Below are positions 58,554 through 64,000 of a stretch of DNA of 64,000 bases, one piece after another. Made by a program: the position numbers and the translations under genes. This DNA is from Ctenosaura bakeri. Taxonomy: Eukaryota; Chordata; Lepidosauria; Squamata; Iguanidae. The stretch's first letter is position 1. Every line of letters begins with the position of its first letter. The notes below the pieces were generated by a model. The model had not been told where the DNA came from. It saw only the letters and a program-made list of their open reading frames with translations, and did no database searches. Where the stretch lies: contig CAOLHI010001301.1 in NCBI GenBank assembly GCA_948474755.1, positions 248,001-312,000 on the forward strand. Reading direction: 5' to 3'.

Positions 58554-59553
58554 CTTGTCTCAACTCATCCACATCAATATCATTGTCACAGCATTCACAG
58601 AGGGACAAGCATATAATACAAAAAGAGCTTGTTAAACAGTTGAAGATCACTTATTTAACACATCTAAGTCCTGACCGACCCTAGCTAACTGTAATGTACA
58701 TATCTCACTCATATCTCTAACTGACCAGCAGCCTTTTGAAAGTCCCGTTCAAATACTCAGCTAATCACCAGTCATCTCAAACATTCTATGCTCTCATCCG
58801 TCCTGACAAATTACTTACCTTATTACATTTATTACATATTCCATACATACCCATATTGCACCTTCATTTCTCAAAAAAAAAAAAAAAAAATCAACCAAAA
58901 GCCCAAAACATCACAATCAGCTGTAAAACTAAAAAGGGATTCCCGCAATCACTTCCAACCATCCTGGGTGAGGTTGCCAGGTTGAAGACAGGACAAAGGT
59001 CTTATTTCTTTAATTTTTAGCAAATCCTCCAATCAGGAACAGTTACCCTAAAGAACCATCAGGAAGAACTGTGGCATCTCTCCTCCCTCCACATGGTTAT
59101 TTAGATGATTAAACGCTTCAGCATGGCTGTTTATTGGCTGATGGAAAAGGAAGGATGGAGCAGGATCCTTTTCCATGCCTGTAGGAGTCCTCAGGAGGTC
59201 AAGAAAGATGATACTATTGCTATGCATCCAGCTGGATGCTCTGCTACTGACCTTTGCCCCTTCCACTACAGAGGAAATAACTGTGAAGAGGACAGCATGA
59301 GCCAAAAGGTTGCTTAGTGGGGCTGTTGAACAAGGATGTTATAGTCCTTCCTGATGGAACATTATGGTAAGCCTTCCTGATCCAATGATCTGCTAAATAT
59401 TCATCCATTCAGTCAGCCAGAAGACTCCCATGACAGTTTATAAACCATTAATTTAACAGTTCTGCCCTCAGGTTTTACAATCTAAATAAGACAAGACTCT
59501 CAAGGAAAGGAGATGGTACTGTGGGAGGCAATTCAATTCAGAAGATGCTGGCT
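58554..59553. other. Unannotated segment with poly(A)
   Basis: An A-run at 58873-58890 without a recognisable retrotransposon. Nothing else found. Confidence 0.4.
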
Positions 59554-60008
59554 GCTCTTCTCTCCCTCAGAAGTCAGAGCGAAGGCAGTTGGAAGACGGA
59601 GCAAGGGCCTTTTACCAACTGCTGGTCCAGGGAATGATGGCGCTGAGCTTGACTGATCTTCTGTCCCTCAAAGGCCAGAGCAATGGCAGTTGGAATAGGG
59701 AGAGGCCTCTTATAAGTTGCTGGGCCAAAGCATTGTGGAGCTACTCCTAAATTGCTCTTCTCTTCCTCAGAAACCAAGACAGTGGAAGTTGGTATGAAGA
59801 ACAGGATCTCTCCCCAGCTGCTAAGCCAAGGCATGATGGACATGTTCCAGGCTGATCTTTTCTGCCTCAGAGGCTGGAGCCATAGCAGTTGAAATGGAGG
59901 AAGGACCTCTCTCCAGCCATTGGGCCAAGGCACAATGGAGCTGTGCCTGGCTTGTCTTCCCCGCATAAGCACCCAAGCAACGGCAATTGGAATATGGAGG
60001 GAGGGACT
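59554..60008. repeat. ~100-bp tandem repeat, about 4.5 units
   Basis: The marker 'gcagttggaa' (or a close variant) recurs at about 59585, 59687, 59785, 59885 and 59983. 'cttctctccctcagaa' and 'ccaaggcatgatggagct' variants lie at matching phases. Unit spacing is 98-102 bp. A 161-codon minus-strand frame runs through it by chance of composition. Confidence 0.82.
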
Positions 60009-60023
60009 ATAAATATTATAATA

Positions 60024-60872
60024 CAGTTGGCTCCCCACTTTCACAGGTTCAGTACTCATTGATTTGATTATTTGAGGAGTTATTTTATTTTAGTTACTTT
60101 ATTTTTAAAAAAAATCTTATTTTTTGTGCCCCTGCCATGGAAAAAGTATGTTCTAGGAATCTCTAAGCCCTCTATTCTATGGTCCAATTCCACTGGAAGT
60201 GAACCATTAAGTCACACTGGAGGACCTAGAGATTCCTAGAATGAATACTTCTCTAGGCATTGCTGGGTCCTCCAGCATGACTCTGTGGCCCACCTCTGCA
60301 GGAAGCTGACCATAGAATCATGCTGGAGGATCCAGAGACTCCTAGGCCCTTTTCGCACTGCATTTCCAATGTGGAAGGGCCCCTTGAGTGTTGCACACAT
60401 GTGAGGAGCGGTCCACATGATGCACTCACATTTGTGCAACGCTTAAGGGCCTGATGCAGACCATGCACGCATTTTTTCATTTTTGCCTTGAAGCCGAAAA
60501 TGCTGCGCAGTCATGCATCACTCTGGGGCCCCGCGCACACTTACCTTGTGTGCAGAACCTAGGGAGCCAGGCTGATTGTGCTTCCTGTCTCAGTGCAGCC
60601 TGGGAGGTCCCAGGCTGCACTGAGAAAGGAAGAGGCAAGGCTCTCACTCATGTGGAGCTGAAGAAGCAGGGAAGTGAGAGCCTCTCTCTGGAGGCTGCTT
60701 GAGTGAGCCCCGCACCCCAGCACTGCAAAAAGGTAAGGTGTGAAAAGGGTAATACAGAAGTGCCCTTAGGTTGTTGTTTTTTTTAAAAAAGGTGATTTTT
60801 AACTTACTGACTTTTTTCCACTTTCACAGGGGTCTTGTGCCCCTAACCGCTCTGAAAGTGAAGAACTCACTG
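60024..60872. mobile_element. Tigger/pogo-like element split by a B element
   Basis: Ends CAGTTGGCTCCCCACTTTCA and the inverse of 'ctgaaagtgaagaactcactg', with TA on both sides (60022-60023, 60873-60874). Inside, 'ttctaggaatctctaagccc' and 'gaggacctagagattcctag' form inverted blocks. The outer element is about 440 bp without the nested B. Confidence 0.65.
60345..60751 (-). mobile_element. Family B MITE nested in a pogo-like element
   Basis: Starts GGCCCTTTTCGCACTGC and ends near GTGTGAAAAGGG. AGGTAAGT on the minus strand at 60539-60546; hairpin ttttgcctt / aagccgaaaa near 60475-60500. Left flank CTA. Confidence 0.78.
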
Positions 60873-60874
60873 TA

Positions 60875-61538
60875 TTTCCAATATTATAATATTTCCAGAA
60901 TTAAAGCAACATATTTGACCTGACAACACTATTTGTGGACTATTTCCTACTGGAACAAATCCACTGAATCAATTGTTAAACAGACAGTTTACACATAGAT
61001 AAATCTCACTGATTCAATGGGTCTAATTAGATTTAGAACTTTGTCTATATTTTCTGGCCACATGCTATCAAGGGGACCACTACACCAAACAACACTTCCT
61101 ACATTAACAACTCCTAAGAAGGTACATAAACAGTTGTTCTGTCTTAATAACATGGAAAGAGGCAGTGCTTGCAAATGTTATTTTTTTGACTTACAGTGCC
61201 AGCATTGTTCAGCCAGGATGGCCAGTTTGAGGGGTTCTGGGAACAATGGTCCAAACAAGGAACATTTCCAGCCTATGGAGAAAAGTATGTGTAGAATTCA
61301 CATAAAATTCCTTGGGAGCAGTTCTAGAGAGAGAGAAATAGACTGTTGCTTTTGAAGATGTCATTTTAACTATCACTTGCTTTTACTGACAATTTAAACA
61401 TATATTGCAGCCACCTTGGGAATGTTTTATAGAAAAGCAGCACATAAATGTTTTAAATAACTAAATAAACTATAGCAGAGGTAAGGAAATATAGACATTG
61501 CTTACATATTAAGTGATGTGTAAGCACATTTTTTCTAT
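60875..61538. other. Unannotated segment with hAT-like scrap
   Basis: At about 61190-61260 'cagccaggatggccagtttg' and 'ttctgggaacaatggtccaa' resemble a hAT MITE. The rest is unrecognised. Confidence 0.38.
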
Positions 61539-62184
61539 GGCCCTTTCCGCACTGAAGCTTCTAGCGCAAGCGGGGGAGGCCGGCAAGCGCAAGAAGGCTC
61601 GTCCGGGAGGCTGCCGCTTCCCCCTCCTTCCTTCCGCAGGCGAAGGAACCAGCGGGGAAGCGGCACCGAAGGAGGCTTGTCGCGCAAGCCGCCCTCCCCC
61701 CCGTGTGAAGCGGGAGACCTCGCACCGGATTCCCACCCCGCGCGCGAAGCGGGCAGCGTCACGCCGGATTCCTCCCCCCTGCGCGCTGGATTCCTTCCCC
61801 CCGCGCGCGCCGGATTCCTCCCCCCGCGCGCACGAAGCGGGCGGCGTTGCATCCCCCCCGCGCACGCGCGCGCGCGAAGCGGGCAGCACGTCCGTCGCGC
61901 TACCTCCCCACCCCGCTCCTTCCTTCCGCAGGGGCGGAGGGAAGGAAGCACGACCCGGCCGGCTCCCGGAGGCTCCGCACGAAAGGTAAGTGCGGGTGGG
62001 CTCCGGGAGCGTTGCGCGAGCGCGGGGTGATTTTCGCTTGTACGCGAAAATCAAAAACCCGCGCTCGCGCCGCTTCAGCCCCGTGAGCCGGGCGGAAGTG
62101 GGAGTGCGTCGTGTGGAGCGACGCTCCCACTCCCGCGAGGCTCACGGGGCTATCGCGCGCGCAAAGGCCCGTGCGAAAAGGGCC
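61539..62184 (+). mobile_element. Family B MITE, longest copy
   Basis: Starts GGCCCTTTCCGCACTG and ends GTGCGAAAAGGGCC; flanks TAT and TAC. 646 bp, with an expanded CpG-rich part (61680-61890) holding repeated 'gcgcgcgccggattcct' units. AGGTAAGT at 61984-61991, perfect hairpin at 62028-62053, foldback at 62077-62151. Overlapping frames up to 181 codons are compositional. Confidence 0.88.
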
Positions 62185-62439
62185 TACCTTTATTATCTAT
62201 CCATCATTGTATACTCAGAGAAAATATCCAGAAAATATTCCAAACAATGGCCTGGAAAATGGGAAGAAGTCAAGGGTTCAAACTCTTTTGCCCTGGTCAT
62301 GTGCATAATTTAATGTACTACTTCCTGTGATATATTTGGAATGAGACAGTATTACAAACCCAATATTACAAACCAGGATCAAACCATGGTTTGCATTTAT
62401 AATTGAGATTGTTCATTCAAGTCATAGGCATATTTTTTC

Positions 62440-62926
62440 TTAAGCAGAAAAAATGGAATGCACAAATATAGGATGGGGGACATGTTGCTAGATAATAGTA
62501 CATTTGAAAGGAATCTAGGAGTCTTATTGTAGATCACAAGCTGAACATGAGTCAGCAGTGTGATGCGGCAGCCAAGAAAGCCAACACGATTCTTGGTAGC
62601 ATCAACAGGAGTATGGTGTCTAGATCGAGGGAGGTAATGGTACCACTCTATTCTGCTTTGATTAGGCCTCAGTTGGAATACTGTGTCCAGGTCTGGGCAC
62701 CTCAATTCAAGAAGGATATCGACAAGCTCCAGCGTGTCCAGAGGAGGGTGACCAAAATGGTGAAGGGTCTGGAAACCATGGCCTACGAGGAGTGGCTTAG
62801 GGAGCTGGGTATGTTTAGTCTGCAGAAGAGAAGATTAAGAGAGCACATGATAGCCCTGTTTAAATATTTGAAGGGATGTCATGTCAAGAAGGGAGTAGGC
62901 TTGTTTTCCGCTCCTCCAGAGACTAG
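62440..62926 (+). mobile_element. CR1-type LINE, 5' part of a split copy
   Basis: The best-preserved CR1 here. The frame 62547-62942 encodes 'QQCDAAAKKANTILGSINRS', 'VPLYSALIRPQLEYCVQVWA', '[20 protein letters not shown]' and 'RELGMFSLQKRRLREHMIAL'. It is the C-terminal part of the reverse transcriptase, cut at 'gactag' by a family B insertion. Confidence 0.88.
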
Positions 62927-63347
62927 GGCCCTTTTCGCATAGCATTTTCCATGTGAAAGGGTGCCTGGAGCATTGCGTGATTGTGAGGAGTGATCTTCAT
63001 GACACACTCACAATCATGCAATACACCAGGGGCCGGCAGGCACCAATCGCACACCTTTTCATTTTCGGCTGGAAGCCAAAAATGGTGCATGATTGTGCAT
63101 TGCTCCTGGGCCCTGCATGCACTTACCTGGCGTGCGGAGCCTCTGGAGCCACACAAGTCACGTTTCCTGCCCCAGCGCGGCCTGGGAAACTCCCAGGCTG
63201 CACTGTGGAAGGAAGAGGTGAGGCTCTTGCACAAGCAGGCAGCTCATGCAGAGCTGACGCAGCAGGGATGCGAGAGCCTCTCACCAGAGGCTCCTTGTGC
63301 AATCCCCGCACCCCAGCACTGGAAAAAGGTGTGGTGCGGAAAGGGCC
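62927..63347 (-). mobile_element. Family B MITE inserted in CR1, TAG duplication
   Basis: Starts GGCCCTTTTCGCATAGC and ends GTGCGGAAAGGGCC; exact TAG both sides (62924-62926, 63348-63350). Removing it plus one TAG restores the CR1 reading 'agagactaggacaagg' seen in other copies. AGGTAAGT on the minus strand at 63121-63128; hairpin cattttcggc / gccaaaaatg near 63058-63083. Confidence 0.92.
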
Positions 63348-63600
63348 TAGGACAAGGAGCAATGGATTCAAGCTGCAGAAGAGGAGATTCCACCTGAACC
63401 CTGGAAGAACTTCCTGATGGCCAGAGCTGTCCAGCAGTGGAATATGCTGCTGCTTCAGAGTGTTCTTTGGAGGTTTTTAAGCAGAGGTTAGATGGCCATC
63501 TGTTGAGAGTTATTGGATGTGTGCTTCTGAATGGCAGGGGGTTGGACTCGATGGCTCCTGTGGTCTCTTCCAGCTCTATGATTCTGTGATTCTATTTGCC
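63348..63600 (+). mobile_element. CR1-type LINE, 3' part of the split copy
   Basis: Continues 'taggacaaggagcaatggat', 'ggaagaacttcctgatggcc', 'ttgttgagagttattgga'-like 3' UTR and 'gttggactcgatggctcctg', then the tail 'ctatgattctgtgattctat'. Confidence 0.88.
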
Positions 63601-64000
63601 AAAGTTTGAAACTGCCAGCAACCTATGGTTTAATTAAACTTGGAATACAAGGGGACACAATACACATGAGAAAAGAAGGAAAAGAGAGAGATTTGGGACT
63701 TTCTTTTTCTCTGCAGCTCCTAGAATCTCCCACTGAGTACAACCACTGATTTGAGAATTTGTAGTCAAAAATATTTTTTCCAAGTGCTGAGAAGCAAGGA
63801 TGCCACTGTGGACAGAGGAGGACAAATGAGGACATTGTCCCTCCAAATACAAGTGGTGTTCCCCACATGCAATTTTCCTTCAGTCCTCAAATTTTTAGCC
63901 TTCCAAAAAGTAAGACAATGAAAATCATTCATACCTAAAACTCTTGAATTTGCCGTGTTTGTGTTCCTTTGAAAGTTTTGCTTGCCCCTTTTCTTTGGAT
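63601..64000. other. Unannotated segment
   Basis: Nothing recognised to the window end. Confidence 0.4.

Noticed and set aside
59574..60059. 161-codon minus-strand frame as a gene
   Set aside because: It follows a 100-bp tandem repeat, with no signal, domain or splice context.
61509..62054. Open frame of 181 codons (minus) and overlapping plus-strand frames, Arg/Pro/Ala-rich
   Set aside because: Composition of the family B element; the same part is open in several frames.
62547..62942. Host gene encoding a 131-residue protein
   Set aside because: The protein matches the CR1 reverse transcriptase C-terminus and is cut by a MITE.

Overview
The window looks like squamate reptile (lizard-type) nuclear DNA from a gene desert. 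Evidence for this: many CR1-type LINE 3' ends finishing in ATTCTATG repeats, an L2-like and an RTE/BovB-like reverse transcriptase fragment, tRNA-derived CORE-SINEs, a SPIN-like hAT element, and dozens of short inverted-repeat DNA transposons. No intact host gene or exon is recognisable. The only gene-derived sequence is a decayed processed copy of KCTD1 (long isoform, including part of its Crypton-derived region) on the minus strand at 21.7-24.3 kb. It sits inside a CR1 copy, between two copies of GTGACAT.

The most striking feature is a consortium of non-autonomous DNA transposons. They share termini of the form GGCC(A/C)TTTYCGCAC but have at least five unrelated interiors, called here A (~200 bp palindrome), B (CpG-rich, 400-650 bp), C (250-420 bp), I (714 bp) and J (486 bp). 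Where target duplications are clear they are 3 bp (TAG, TGA, TCA, TTA, TAT, AAA), as expected for PIF/Harbinger-type mobility. Nearly all B and C copies carry an AGGTAAG(T/C) splice-donor-like octamer, and B copies carry hairpins whose stems appear to co-vary. No transposase is present.

Layout: 0-10 kb holds SINEs, a pogo/Tigger-like element, two candidate conserved noncoding blocks (4.7-5.1 and 6.9-7.5 kb), a B element nested in another MITE, and two CR1 pieces. 10-18 kb has a solo LTR with a nested B, CR1 pieces and A/C elements. 18-25 kb has a hAT element with an 8-bp duplication and the KCTD1 retrocopy in CR1. 25-38 kb is mostly unique or old-repeat DNA with an L2 fragment, CR1 pieces and possible regulatory blocks. 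38.7-43.4 kb has a 32-bp-period minisatellite, a SPIN-like hAT with a GC-rich interior, a second solo LTR, and nested hAT and A/B elements. 43-52 kb has J, C and A elements, a U6 snRNA stub with 20-bp direct repeats and a candidate conserved block near 49.5 kb. 52-64 kb is dense nesting (LTR in pogo element, B in pogo element, B in CR1), a ~100-bp minisatellite, and I, B and C elements.

Three solo LTRs of one family (10.2, 41.6 and 53.2 kb) carry different 4-bp duplications, so they are independent insertions. No CRISPR array, tRNA, rRNA or complete ncRNA gene was seen. Family names rest on reading and recall of consensus features, not on database searches.
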